The notes beneath the pieces were generated by a model, which did not search any database, had not been told where the DNA came from, and saw nothing but the letters and a program-made list of their open reading frames with translations. Shown here piece after piece: positions 26,510-35,789 of a DNA stretch of 64,000 nt. The stretch is from Streptomyces sp. RPT161 (lineage in GTDB: Bacteria; Actinomycetota; Actinomycetes; Streptomycetales; Streptomycetaceae), in NCBI RefSeq assembly GCF_027533845.1, contig NZ_JAPZVN010000025.1:1-64000 (forward strand), read 5' to 3'. Within the stretch, counting starts at the first letter, position 1, and each line of letters starts with the position of its first letter. The position numbers were made by a program, and so were the translations under genes.

Positions 26510-27010
26510 ATGGAACCACTTGGCGAGAACGACATACGCGCCTCCTTCGTCAACTGCTCGAAAGGTGAGGCCCGCAGGCTCAACCTGCCCCGCAACCTGG
26601 CCGAACTTCCCTGGGACGACCTTGACTTCCTGGGTTGGCGCGACCCGGGGGCGCCGGACCGCGGCTACCTCGTCACCCGGTATGACGGAAAGACCGTGGG
26701 CATCACGCTGAGGGTGCCGCAGAGCGGCCCAAAGAGCTTCGCCAAGACCACTTTGTGCTCCATGTGCATGACCGGCCACCCCGGATCGGGCGTCTCACTA
26801 CTGGCCGCACGCAAGGTCGGCGCCTCCGGACGCGAGGGAAACACGGTCGGCGCCTACATCTGCGCCGACCTTGCCTGCCCGCTGTACGTACGCGGCAGGA
26901 AGGCGTCGGCGCTGGTGAGCCGCTATCGCGAATCCCTCACGGTGGAGGAGCGACTGGCCCGTATGCGGGCCAATCTCGACGATTTCCTGGGCAAGGTCTT
27001 CGCGGAATAG
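26510..27010 (+). CDS. FBP-domain protein (FusB-like, EF-G-binding type)
   Basis: This 166-residue protein matches the FBP domain (FusB/fibronectin-binding-protein C-terminal zinc domain). Zinc ligands are in CSMCMTGHPGSG and YICADLACPLYVRGRK. FusB binds elongation factor G and rescues it from fusidic acid in staphylococci; actinobacterial FBP proteins share the fold but their function is not established. The ATG at 26510 is the only reasonable start; there is no strong ribosome-binding site. Upstream, 26284-26509 shows no gene. Confidence 0.82.
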   Translation: MEPLGENDIRASFVNCSKGEARRLNLPRNLAELPWDDLDFLGWRDPGAPDRGYLVTRYDGKTVGITLRVPQSGPKSFAKTTLCSMCMTGHPGSGVSLLAARKVGASGREGNTVGAYICADLACPLYVRGRKASALVSRYRESLTVEERLARMRANLDDFLGKVFAE

Positions 27011-27056
27011 TTCCGGATCGTTCACTGCCCGCCAAGTGCGCTACGGCCAGGGGCGG

Positions 27057-27986
27057 TTACCTAGCCGTCTCGACCAGTGCCGCGGCCAGCAACTCCGCGG
27101 TCCTGGCGATCAGCGGTTCGTCCGCCGGGGCCTTCGGATCGTGTTTGGTGGCGAGTACGGCCAGGACGACGGGGGTGTGGTCCGGGGTCCAGGCGATGCC
27201 CACGTCGTTGGTGGTGCCGTAGTCACCGGTGCCGGTCTTGTCGCCGAGCGTCCAGTCCTTGGGGAGCCCGGCACGGAAGCGCGCCGCGCTGGTGGTGTTG
27301 CCCAGCAGCCACGTGGTGAGCTGTCGGCGATCGTCAGTCGAGAGCGTGTTGCCCAGCGTGAGCTTCGCGTAGGTCCGCGCCACGGCGCTCGGGCTCGTGG
27401 TGTCGGTGATGCGCCATGGCTCGGCAGAGTTGAGCCTGGGTTCCCACCGGTCGAGACGGGTGGTGCGGTCACCGATCGAGCGGCAGAAGCGGGTGACCGC
27501 CGTCGGGCCGCCGAGTTCGTGGAGAATGAGGTTGGCCGCGCCGTTGTCGCTGTACTCGATTGCCGCGGCACACAGTTCCGCGACGGTCATGCCGTGCGCC
27601 AGGTTCTCGGGCCGACCGGTGACGGGACCGTAGCCCGAGTCCGTGACCTCCTTCTCCGTGTAGTGGATGCGCTTGGCGAGAAACCCTCCGTGCCGGTCCA
27701 GGTCCCTGAGCACGGCGGCGGCGGCGATGGTCTTGAACACCGAGCAGATCGGGAACAGCTCGTCCGCGCGGTACAGCACACTCGCACCCGTCACCATGTT
27801 CCTGCCGAACACCCCAAGCCGCGCGGAGTGCTGGCGTTCAAGGTCCCGGAGCGCCTGGGCGGTGTCGGCGGCGCGCGGCGATGCCGCGTGGGCGGGCGTA
27901 CCCGTGGACACGGCGGCGGCCAGCGTCGTCCCGGCACCCCAGGCGAGTATCCTGCGACGGCTCGGACGTGCTTCGAAGGTCTCCAA
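27057..27986 (-). CDS. bla: Class A beta-lactamase, Tat-exported
   Basis: This 309-residue protein carries all class A motifs: Ser82-x-x-Lys85 (CSVFK), Ser146-Asp147-Asn148, Glu182 in WEPRLN and Lys250-Thr-Gly. It should hydrolyse penicillins and perhaps cephalosporins outside the membrane. The N-terminus has a twin-arginine signal (SRRRILAW) followed by a hydrophobic core and AHA cleavage site, so export is by Tat. The start appears to be TTG at 27986, since GGAGGAA lies 7 bases before it and no ATG or GTG fits; this start is easily missed. Confidence 0.92.
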   Translation of the reverse strand: METFEARPSRRRILAWGAGTTLAAAVSTGTPAHAASPRAADTAQALRDLERQHSARLGVFGRNMVTGASVLYRADELFPICSVFKTIAAAAVLRDLDRHGGFLAKRIHYTEKEVTDSGYGPVTGRPENLAHGMTVAELCAAAIEYSDNGAANLILHELGGPTAVTRFCRSIGDRTTRLDRWEPRLNSAEPWRITDTTSPSAVARTYAKLTLGNTLSTDDRRQLTTWLLGNTTSAARFRAGLPKDWTLGDKTGTGDYGTTNDVGIAWTPDHTPVVLAVLATKHDPKAPADEPLIARTAELLAAALVETAR

Positions 27987-28167
27987 GATCGCGTTCCTCC
28001 AAGGCCGATGACCAGCGTTCTCAGGACAAGACGCCCCAAGTGCCCCAATGGTTCGCCAGCCTGGAAGGCACTTGCCGCTGTCGCGATGCCGCCCGTGGTG
28101 CGGCGCTTCGGCAAGTGGAAAACGGCACGGTGGCTGCTGCCACCGTGCAGCGCCCACCCGGCACGCC

Positions 28168-29619
28168 CTAGTGGACCATTCCGTCGCCGATCACCGGCAC
28201 GCCCTTGCGCAGGTTCGCCATGAACCGGCGTAGCGCGGGGCGCGGCTGGTCCGCATTCGCCCCCGCGTCTGCCTCCGTCCTCTGGCCGGGCGTCGCCGCC
28301 TCGGGGGCGGCCGTCGGGTCGGCGCTGCGCGTACCGGGCGCCGGAATCGGCTGTGCGCGCATCTGGAACTTCACCGGGAACGACCGCATACCGCGAACAT
28401 AGGTGGACGACCGCCACGGCAACTGGTCTACAGGAAGGCCGAGTTCGAGGTCGCACCGTTCGAAGAGGCGGCCCACTGCCGCGCTCACCATCATGTCGGC
28501 CAGGCCCCGGCCGGGGCACTGGTGCGGTCCGGCGCCCCAGGCGAGATGGGCGCGCGAACTCATCGCGGACTCCTCATTGATGGCGCTGGCGAACAGCGGG
28601 TCGCCGTGTGCGGCGGCGATCGACGGCATGACCACATCGCCCGCGGCGATCCGGAAGCCACCGAGTGAGGTGTCGGCCACCGGGTAGCGGAAGGTGAGGT
28701 TGGACCACGGCGGGGACACGATGTGCACCCGGTTGACCAACTCGCCGATCAACCCTGCCGTCAGACTGCCCCGTGCCCCGCTGTTGCCGGTCAGCACCTC
28801 CAGCACGCCGTTGGTGACCGAATGGGTGGTGGTGTCGGCGATGGCGACCAGTATCGCGTACAGCTCCCGGCCGGCCTGCTCCACCGTCAGCGACTGATCC
28901 GCGGCCAGCAGCCGACTGGTCAGGTCGTCGCCGGGCTGGGAGCGCTTGTGCGCGGCCAGTTCGGTCGTGGCGGCCAGCAGCCGCTCGATGGCGGCCGCCG
29001 CGTCAGGGCCGGAGTCCATCATGCGCCAGGCGTCCATGAAGATCTCGTCGCCCTGTTCGACCGGGAAGCCGAACAGCCGGTTGACCACCATCAGCGGCAG
29101 TGGCCGCGCGAACTGGGCGCACAGGTCCACCCATCCGCTGCTGCCGCCGTCGGCGAAGAACGTGATCAACTCGTCCACCTGCCGCGCCACCGCGGACGTC
29201 AGCGCGCGGGCCTGTGGCTGCCGTGGGTCCTGAAACGGCCTCAGTGCCGCGTCCACCGCGGTACGGGTCGCCGCCCGCCGCTGGTCGTCCTGGAACAGCA
29301 ACTGGTCCACGCGGTAAGCGGGCAGCAGCGGCCAGTCGGACGGTATCCGGCCCTGCTGGAGCGCCCGCCAGTGCCGGACGTCCTTCTTCCACCGGCCCTC
29401 GTCACGCAGGACGTCCAGCACCTCACGGAAGCCGAGTACCAGCCACACCGGCACCCCGAACACCTCCACCGGCGCCACCGGACCGTACCGCTCGCGCAAC
29501 CGCTCGTAGACCAGGGCGGGGCGAGTATCGAAGTCCCTGGTCATCAGGGGTTCGACGGGCAGCGAGTCCAGCAGCGAGGAGACCGCGGCGTTCGAAGCAG
29601 GAGGCAGGTGCGATTCCAT
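28168..29619 (-). CDS. Cytochrome P450 lacking the ExxR motif, with C-terminal extension
   Basis: This 483-residue P450 has the haem loop WGAGPHQCPGRG with Cys368 and the downstream RYPVADTSLGGFRIAAGDVV region. The I-helix reads ILVAIADTTTHS rather than AGxDT. The K-helix, where nearly all P450s have ExxR, reads GELVNRV, that is Glu293-x-x-Asn296. Loss of ExxR is known from the Streptomyces CYP157 family, which this may belong to. The last 65 residues after the haem domain are Pro/Ala-rich and end in ALRRFMANLRKGVPVIG, unusual for a bacterial P450. The ATG at 29619 has AAGGAC ahead. Its redox partner is not adjacent; it diverges from the OFA transporter. Confidence 0.88.
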   Translation of the reverse strand: MESHLPPASNAAVSSLLDSLPVEPLMTRDFDTRPALVYERLRERYGPVAPVEVFGVPVWLVLGFREVLDVLRDEGRWKKDVRHWRALQQGRIPSDWPLLPAYRVDQLLFQDDQRRAATRTAVDAALRPFQDPRQPQARALTSAVARQVDELITFFADGGSSGWVDLCAQFARPLPLMVVNRLFGFPVEQGDEIFMDAWRMMDSGPDAAAAIERLLAATTELAAHKRSQPGDDLTSRLLAADQSLTVEQAGRELYAILVAIADTTTHSVTNGVLEVLTGNSGARGSLTAGLIGELVNRVHIVSPPWSNLTFRYPVADTSLGGFRIAAGDVVMPSIAAAHGDPLFASAINEESAMSSRAHLAWGAGPHQCPGRGLADMMVSAAVGRLFERCDLELGLPVDQLPWRSSTYVRGMRSFPVKFQMRAQPIPAPGTRSADPTAAPEAATPGQRTEADAGANADQPRPALRRFMANLRKGVPVIGDGMVH

Positions 29620-29949
29620 GACTGTCCTTGGCTGTCCGATGCAACAAAGCTGGAGCGGTCCCAACGCCGCTCCATCCCGGTGCGGCGGCGGGACCGGCCG
29701 AACGGCATCGGGGACGCGCCATGGGAAGGGAGCAGCCCTCCTTGGCCGGACAGACTAACCGCCGGTGACCAGAAGTGATAGACGCTCACACAGGATAGTG
29801 GCCCACCGACCGGTTCTGATCGGCGCAGGTCGCGCGACGTGTGCCGTGATCGAGAACTTCACCAGTCCGTCACGTGTGCGGACTTGTTGAGTGGTGCGCG
29901 ATCTCCCTACGCTGTCATGTACGCCGTCAATCCTGCCTGAAGGTCGTAC
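29620..29949. other. Divergent intergenic region between P450 and OFA transporter
   Basis: These 330 bp hold no gene I can support. It must contain promoters in both directions. AT-richer pieces occur around 29770-29815 and 29880-29930, but no hexamer pair is good enough to name a promoter. Confidence 0.4.
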
Positions 29950-31332
29950 ATGGCATTGCTCGCCCCCACCGGAGTGCTCAGCCGCTCAAGGACTGTCGCA
30001 CCCGAATCCTGGAACCGTTGGCTCGTACCGCCCGCCGCGCTCTGTATCCATCTCGCCATCGGGCAGGCGTACGCCTGGAGCGTCTTCAAACCACCGCTGG
30101 AATCCTCGTTGCACCTGGACGGTACGCAGAGCGCTTTGCCGTTCCAGTTCGCGATCGTCGTGCTCGGCCTGTCGGCCGCGTTCGGCGGCACGCTCGTCGA
30201 ACGCAACGGGCCGCGTTGGGCGATGGCGGTGTCCACCATCTGCTTCTCCGCCGGATTCCTGGTCGCCGCGCTGGGGGCGGCCACCAGCCAGTACTGGCTG
30301 GTGGTGGTCGGCTACGGGGTCATCGGCGGCATCGGTCTGGGCATCGGCTACATCTCTCCGGTCTCCACGTTGATCGCCTGGTTCCCGGACCGGCCGGGAC
30401 TGGCCACCGGGATCGCCATCATGGGATTCGGCGGCGGTGCGCTGATCGCCTCACCGTGGTCGGCCTGGTTGCTCACCGAGTTCGGCGCCAAGCCGGGCGG
30501 GATCGGCGCGACGTTCCTGGTGATGGGCCTGGCCTACGCGGTGTTCATGACGCTGGGCGTGCTGCTGGTGCGCGTACCCGCGCCGGGGTGGCGGCCGTTG
30601 GGCCATGAATCCGTCACGGCGGCGCCCCGGCCGCTGGTGACCACGGGACACGTCTCGGCACACAACGCCGTGCGCACACCGCAGTTCTGGATGTTGTGGG
30701 TGGTGCTCTGCCTCAACGTCACCGCGGGCATCGGCATCCTGGAGAAGGCCGCTCCGATGGTGATGGACTTCTTCTCCGGCACCTCCACTCCGGTCAGCGC
30801 GGCCGCCGCCGCGGGCTTCGTCGCCCTGCTGTCACTGGCGAACATGGTCGGACGCATCTTCTGGTCCGCGCTGTCCGACCTGGTGGGACGGAAGAACATC
30901 TACCGGTGCTATCTGGGCGCCGGGGCACTGATGTACCTACTGATCGAGCTGGTCGGCAGCGGTTCGAAGCCGCTGTTCATCGTTGCCGCGATGGTTGTGC
31001 TGTCCTGCTACGGTGGTGGGTTCGCGACCGTACCGGCCTACTTGAAGGACCTGTTCGGCACGTACCAGATCGGTGCCATCCACGGACGGCTGCTGACCGC
31101 CTGGTCGGTGGCGGGTGTCGCCGGTCCGCTGATCGTCAACGCCATCGCGGACGCCCAGAAGCACGCCGGGCGGCACGGCACCGCGCTCTACACCACTTCG
31201 CTGACCATCATGATCGCACTCCTGGTGGTGGGCTTCATCGCCAACGAGCTGATCCGCCCGGTGAACCCGCGCTTCCACGAGTCGCCCCAGTCCCAGTCCG
31301 CCTCGCAGCAAGCAACGAGGGCCGACGCATGA
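29950..31332 (+). CDS. OFA-family MFS transporter (oxalate/formate antiporter-like)
   Basis: This 460-residue transporter has twelve membrane segments and the OFA signatures near the start (IGQAYAWSVFKPPL) and middle (GIGYISPVSTLIAWFPDRPGLATGIAIMG). OFA proteins exchange carboxylates such as oxalate, formate, lactate or pyruvate. The ATG has GAAGG nearby. Its stop overlaps the start of a 35-residue membrane peptide gene. It diverges from the unusual P450. No oxalate-decarboxylation genes are present, so the substrate is open. Confidence 0.9.
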   Translation: MALLAPTGVLSRSRTVAPESWNRWLVPPAALCIHLAIGQAYAWSVFKPPLESSLHLDGTQSALPFQFAIVVLGLSAAFGGTLVERNGPRWAMAVSTICFSAGFLVAALGAATSQYWLVVVGYGVIGGIGLGIGYISPVSTLIAWFPDRPGLATGIAIMGFGGGALIASPWSAWLLTEFGAKPGGIGATFLVMGLAYAVFMTLGVLLVRVPAPGWRPLGHESVTAAPRPLVTTGHVSAHNAVRTPQFWMLWVVLCLNVTAGIGILEKAAPMVMDFFSGTSTPVSAAAAAGFVALLSLANMVGRIFWSALSDLVGRKNIYRCYLGAGALMYLLIELVGSGSKPLFIVAAMVVLSCYGGGFATVPAYLKDLFGTYQIGAIHGRLLTAWSVAGVAGPLIVNAIADAQKHAGRHGTALYTTSLTIMIALLVVGFIANELIRPVNPRFHESPQSQSASQQATRADA

Positions 31333-31436
31333 AATCCCGTCAGACCACGCTCATGGTGTTCAGCTGGGCATGGGTGGGCTTGCCGTCCGCGTACGGCATC
31401 TACGAACTGCTGCTGAAACTGCGGCAACTCTTCTGA
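31329..31436 (+). CDS. OFA transporter small subunit-like membrane peptide
   Basis: This 35-residue protein (MKSRQTTLMVF, then SWAWVGLPSAYGIYELLLK) has one hydrophobic helix and a basic end. Its ATG overlaps the transporter stop in ATGA, giving translational coupling. Short proteins in this position and with this pattern accompany many OFA transporters and are labelled MFS transporter small subunit; their role is not established. It is easily overlooked because of its size. Confidence 0.8.
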   Translation: MKSRQTTLMVFSWAWVGLPSAYGIYELLLKLRQLF

Positions 31437-31650
31437 ACTCCGCCTCGGCCCAGGCGGTCTCGGACACAGCAGCGCCAGGACCGCCGCCGCGGGGTGCGCC
31501 GTCGCCTTCATCACCGCGACCCGCCCCGTGGCGCTGGCCGGGGGTTCTCGGCCCCTTTGGGCTTGAGTACGCCGTGTCACGGCGTGCATGGCTGGGTACG
31601 AGGGAGCCGGTTTGCCAAGATGGGGGAAGCGCGGTTCAACGTAGCGACAC

Positions 31651-31666
31651 CTGTCAGCGTTGACAG
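31651..31666. promoter_or_regulatory. Small inverted repeat upstream of the amidohydrolase gene
   Basis: CTGTCA (31651-31656) and TGACAG (31661-31666) form a 6-bp inverted repeat with a 4-bp spacer, overlapping a TTGACA at 31660-31665. It lies 55 bp before the start and may be a -35 region or operator. The rest of 31437-31721 shows nothing I can name. Confidence 0.3.
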
Positions 31667-31721
31667 CGCAGCAGGCCCGGACGGATGAACCCACCGCACC
31701 CGAAGGCAAGGGAGAGCCCGA

Positions 31722-32840
31722 ATGACCGGATCGGCGCCGTCCGAGCCCGACACATCCCGCCGCGAGAAATCGGCTCTGACGCACGTTCGGGTCTTCGACG
31801 GCCGTCAGCTTCGGGCCCCGGGTACGGTCGTCATCGACGGCGACCGGATCGGCACCGACCCCGCGGGCGCACGGGTGATCGACGGCGGCGGTGCCGTGCT
31901 GTTGCCGGGCCTCATCGACTGCCACGTCCACCTCTCTGGTGCGCAGGACCTGCGTCGGCTGTGCGAACACGGGGTGACCACAGCCCTGGACATGGCAGCC
32001 TGGCCTCCTGCCATGGTCGACTCCCTGCGGAACGTACGGGGGTTGACCGACATCCGTAGCGCGGGCACCCTTGCCGTCAGCGCGGGCGGTATGCACGCCA
32101 AGCTGGGCGGTATCCCCGAAGACAGCATCGTGAACGGCCCCGCTGACGCGGAACGGTTCGTCGCGGCCCGGGTGGCCGAGGGCTCGGACTACATCAAGAT
32201 CGTTGCTGAACACCCCGATGCCGAGGGCCTCGACCAGTCCACCCTCAACGCCTTGGTAGCCGCCGCACACGCACACGGCAAGGCGGTGGTCGCCCACGCG
32301 GCCGACTACGGCGCCGTCGCCATGGCGCAGCAGGCGGGCGCCGACGTCATCACCCACGCACCGCTGGACCGAGCGCTCGACACGGAGGCCGTGGCCCTCA
32401 TGGTCGCCGACGACCGCGTCGCCGTTCCGACCCTCACCATGACGGAGGCGGTCATCGAACGGGCGGGTGGTGGTGCTGGCTTGGACTACGCTCCGGCACG
32501 CGCGAGCGTCACCGCTCTCTATCAGGCGGGCGTACCCGTCCTCGCGGGCACCGATGCCAACTCCACCCCCGGGTCGCCGGCACACGTCCCGCACGGCACG
32601 AGCCTCCACCGCGAACTGGAACTCCTCGTGGACGCCGGACTGACCACCGTGGACGCCCTACGCGCCGCGACCGAACTTCCGGCACAGCACTTCGGCCTGG
32701 CCGACCGGGGCGCCATCGAACCCGGCCTGCGCGCCGACCTCGTACTCATCGACGGCGACCCGGTCGCAGACATCCGCGCCACTCGACGCCTCAGGCGCAT
32801 CTGGTGCGCGGGCGTTGAACACGCTCCGGCCCAGGGGTGA
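31722..32840 (+). CDS. Amidohydrolase family protein
   Basis: This 372-residue metal-dependent hydrolase has the amidohydrolase TIM barrel: LPGLIDCHVHL with the first metal histidines, EGSDYIKIVAE carrying the bridging lysine, AVVAHAADYG and VITHAPLD with further metal histidines, and VLAGTDANSTPG with the catalytic Asp. The C-terminal strand GLRADLVLIDGDPVADI is typical of the prolidase/imidazolonepropionase-like group. It starts at ATG after GGGAGAGCC. Substrates in this group are cyclic amides, dipeptides or lactones; none is indicated. Confidence 0.88.
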   Translation: MTGSAPSEPDTSRREKSALTHVRVFDGRQLRAPGTVVIDGDRIGTDPAGARVIDGGGAVLLPGLIDCHVHLSGAQDLRRLCEHGVTTALDMAAWPPAMVDSLRNVRGLTDIRSAGTLAVSAGGMHAKLGGIPEDSIVNGPADAERFVAARVAEGSDYIKIVAEHPDAEGLDQSTLNALVAAAHAHGKAVVAHAADYGAVAMAQQAGADVITHAPLDRALDTEAVALMVADDRVAVPTLTMTEAVIERAGGGAGLDYAPARASVTALYQAGVPVLAGTDANSTPGSPAHVPHGTSLHRELELLVDAGLTTVDALRAATELPAQHFGLADRGAIEPGLRADLVLIDGDPVADIRATRRLRRIWCAGVEHAPAQG

Positions 32841-32979
32841 TTGGGCTTGCGTCGAGCCCAGCGCTCTCCGAGACCGCTGGACACGGCACGGTCCCGTGGG
32901 CATCAGCGTGATGGCCTTCCCCCTACAGCACGAGACGCACGCGTAGACAGAACGACCTTGCCTGGGGTTCCACTCCGCA

Positions 32980-33543
32980 TCACACGCCGACCGCTCCGTC
33001 GATCCGTTCACGGAGCAGGTCGGCGTGGCCGTTGTGCCGGGCGTACTCCTCGATCATGTGGATGAGCACCCACCGCAGTGACACGGTGCCGCGCCATGCG
33101 TCATCACCTTCGACGTCGAGGCTGGGCGCATCGGCGACGAAACCGTCGGCGAACGCCACTTCGGCACGCCACGCCTCCCACGCCGTCGCCACGACCGCCG
33201 CGGCGGGCAGCGCACCGGCGAAGTCACCGTCGGGGTCGTCCGCTGAGGAGAAGAGGGCTGGCGCGTCCTGCCCGGCCAGCACGCGTCGGAACCAGCGACG
33301 CTCCACATCGGCGAGATGCCGTACGAGGCCGAGCAACGACAGCGTGGACGGTGCGACGGACCGCCGCGACAACTCCTCCGCCACGCCCGCGCACTTCAGC
33401 TCCAACGTGGCACGCTGGGCCCCGAGGAAGGCGACGAGCATGTGTCGCTCGTCGCCGGTCGCGGGGCCCTCGAAACGGCGGTCAGTACCAGCGCCGACGA
33501 AGATCTCGGCTTTCCTACGTGGTGTGGTCATACCCGCAGTCAT
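32980..33543 (-). CDS. DinB-family protein (mycothiol transferase type, DUF664-like)
   Basis: This 187-residue protein is a four-helix DinB fold: LVRHLADVERRWFRRVL supplies the first metal histidine and WVLIHMIEEYARHNGHADLLRE the other two. Actinobacterial members are thought to be mycothiol-dependent transferases in detoxification. Its ATG overlaps the stop of the upstream amidase gene in ATGA, so the two are coupled and I keep the start at 33543; an ATG four codons later is possible. The pairing with a wall hydrolase has no obvious logic. Confidence 0.82.
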   Translation of the reverse strand: MTAGMTTPRRKAEIFVGAGTDRRFEGPATGDERHMLVAFLGAQRATLELKCAGVAEELSRRSVAPSTLSLLGLVRHLADVERRWFRRVLAGQDAPALFSSADDPDGDFAGALPAAAVVATAWEAWRAEVAFADGFVADAPSLDVEGDDAWRGTVSLRWVLIHMIEEYARHNGHADLLRERIDGAVGV

Positions 33544-35504
33544 CGTCGGTGCGGACGCCCGGCGGACGGGTGGTCCGGGAACCAGGTGCCGTTCGCCGAG
33601 ACATCGTTGGCGTTCACCAGGGCCACCCGGTGGTTGTACTGGATCGTGTAGAACTGTTCGGAGCCGGTCACGACGGTGTCCGGTGGGTTCTTGGCGAAGA
33701 AGTCGTCGGCGGGTACCGGGGGAGCGGTCGCCACGTATGCCTGGCCCGCGGGCAACGCGTAGGCGCTCAGCGGCTTTTCGGTCGACGGGGCGAGCCCCGG
33801 CGGGTATTCGGATGGTTGGGGGTAGCCCTCACCGTAGACGCCCACCGTGGACGACGCGTCGGCCGCGCTGATCACCGTCGCACCGAAGGCGAGCGTGGTG
33901 TTGCGCCCATGAGGATTGTAGAACCAGGCCTTCTGTCCGCCGAACCAGACTGCCGTCCAGTCACCGCTGCGCCCCGCGACGACGAACTGCTGGCCGGTCG
34001 ACAGGGTGTCGCCCCAGTCGGTGATTTCTACGGTGCCGCCGGATCCGGCGGTGGGGTGAAGATAGGGGTCCGTGATAAGGGGCGCGTCGGCGTTGGGTTG
34101 GGTGCGAACGAACAGGAAGTTCGCCGGCTGGGTCTGATCGGTGCAGGTGGTGGTGGCCCCGGAGCCGTCATCGGCGGGGCAGACCCGCACGGTCTGGACG
34201 TTGTGCGCGAAGGTGGGTGTGATCGTCACGACGGATCCCACCGGCCCCACGCCGCGCCACCCCCAGTCGACTGGGGAGCCGACCAGCCGCATGAAGTAGG
34301 CCCAGTCCCAGTACGGACCCGGATCCCAGTGCATGCCGGCCACGTAACCGTCCACCGGACCAGGCACGTTGTCGTGGCCGATGATGTGCTGGCGGTCCAG
34401 CGGGATGTCGTACTTCGCGGCCAGATAACGCACCAGGTCCGCCGTGGCCCGGTACTGGGCCTGCGTGTACCACGTGGCGCCGTGAGCCGCGAAGCCCTCG
34501 TGCTCGATGCCCACCGAGTGCATGTTGAACCAGTAGTTGCCCGCATGGAACGCCAGGTCCTTGGCGGGCACCATCTGGGTGACCGTACCGTCCGCGGCAC
34601 GCATGACGTAGTTCGCCGCGTCGCCGTTGGCCGGGTTCTGGAAGGCGTCGATGGCCTGCTGGTAGGTGGTCTCGGTGTCGTGGATGACGATGTAGCGGAT
34701 GTCCAGTCCGTCCGAAGGCCGGTTGGCGAACTGGTAGTTCGTCGTCGCCGCCGGGACGAACTGGCAGTCCAGCTCGGCCGGGCAGTCCGGCGACGGCGAA
34801 GCGGAAGCCCGTAGACGGAGCAGGGCGAGTTGGCCGGTGGCCGGTTGCAGGGAGATCGCGGGCAGCCGGACCTGTTGGCCGTCGGCGGTGGCGCGCTGGG
34901 CCCCGGTGCGGATGGTCGCGTACACATCGTCGGCGAACCTCTTGGCCGCGCCCGCGTCCGGTGACTGGAAGTACCGTGCGACCGCGCCGTACCACTGTGC
35001 GGGGTCAGCGGACGTGCCGCCGGTGAGCGCCTTCTCGTACGACGCCAACAGCGCCGCGCCACCACGGATGTTCTGCAGATCGCTCGTACGCAGCTGCGCC
35101 GTGGGGGCCTTTGTCAGCTTCGCGGCGGCCGTGAGGGTGTGCAGGGACGGATCGTCGGTCAGCGTGGCGAGGTCCGCGCGACCGGCGGCCCCGGACTGGT
35201 CACCGGCCATCATGCTCACTGTCGCATCGGTGAGGTTCATCGGACCGTACCCACCAACGGTGTTGTACTGTCCGGCGTGCCCCTCCCACAGCGACTCCTG
35301 GTAGGAGACACCCAGCAGAACGGGCAACGGTACGTGGAACTCGGCAGCGGCGGCATCGAAATGCCGCTGTCTGCTGTTTGTCCTGGCAACGCTGCTCGGC
35401 TGGGCCGACGCCTGTGGTGAGAGGCAGACCAGACCCGTCAGCGGCATTGCGGCGCAGATGGCGATCGCCGATGACAGTCGCCGTGCTCTTCGAAAACCAA
35501 TCAA
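33540..35504 (-). CDS. Secreted N-acetylmuramoyl-L-alanine amidase with N-terminal lysozyme-like domain
   Basis: This 654-residue protein has a signal peptide (FRRARR, hydrophobic core, ASA cleavage), a helical domain with PVLLGVSYQESLWEGH resembling a lytic transglycosylase start (about 45-200), and an Amidase_2 domain (about 265-415). The zinc site is indicated by YIVIHDTETT, GIEHEG and IIGHDNVPGP with DPGPYWDW. The C-terminal 230 residues hold SH3-like beta-rich repeats (LFVRTQPNADAPLI, GDTLSTGQQFVVAG). It should cut the bond between muramic acid and the stem peptide in the cell wall. It is coupled to the DinB gene downstream. Confidence 0.88.
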   Translation of the reverse strand: MIGFRRARRLSSAIAICAAMPLTGLVCLSPQASAQPSSVARTNSRQRHFDAAAAEFHVPLPVLLGVSYQESLWEGHAGQYNTVGGYGPMNLTDATVSMMAGDQSGAAGRADLATLTDDPSLHTLTAAAKLTKAPTAQLRTSDLQNIRGGAALLASYEKALTGGTSADPAQWYGAVARYFQSPDAGAAKRFADDVYATIRTGAQRATADGQQVRLPAISLQPATGQLALLRLRASASPSPDCPAELDCQFVPAATTNYQFANRPSDGLDIRYIVIHDTETTYQQAIDAFQNPANGDAANYVMRAADGTVTQMVPAKDLAFHAGNYWFNMHSVGIEHEGFAAHGATWYTQAQYRATADLVRYLAAKYDIPLDRQHIIGHDNVPGPVDGYVAGMHWDPGPYWDWAYFMRLVGSPVDWGWRGVGPVGSVVTITPTFAHNVQTVRVCPADDGSGATTTCTDQTQPANFLFVRTQPNADAPLITDPYLHPTAGSGGTVEITDWGDTLSTGQQFVVAGRSGDWTAVWFGGQKAWFYNPHGRNTTLAFGATVISAADASSTVGVYGEGYPQPSEYPPGLAPSTEKPLSAYALPAGQAYVATAPPVPADDFFAKNPPDTVVTGSEQFYTIQYNHRVALVNANDVSANGTWFPDHPSAGRPHRR

Positions 35505-35789
35505 AGCGCAGCCTTTCGATGGAGGAGTCGCCTTCGCGGCGCGCTGCCGCGAACGCCCGTGAGTGACTGCTCACCTCCTCCTCGGTCCCCGCGCGGTGGC
35601 CTTCCCGCTCTGGCACGGCACCACCGACTCATCAATGCCACCAGGACGGCCACCTGGCAACCGCTGTGACGTTAAAAGGGAGTTGTGTACCCGTTTCCTG
35701 GTCCTGAGCGGTCGAACGGCTTGGGAACGCCGAGGGAGCAGCGGAGAAGCGCACGCGCGCCATGGTGCTCCCACCCACGTCCGACACAC

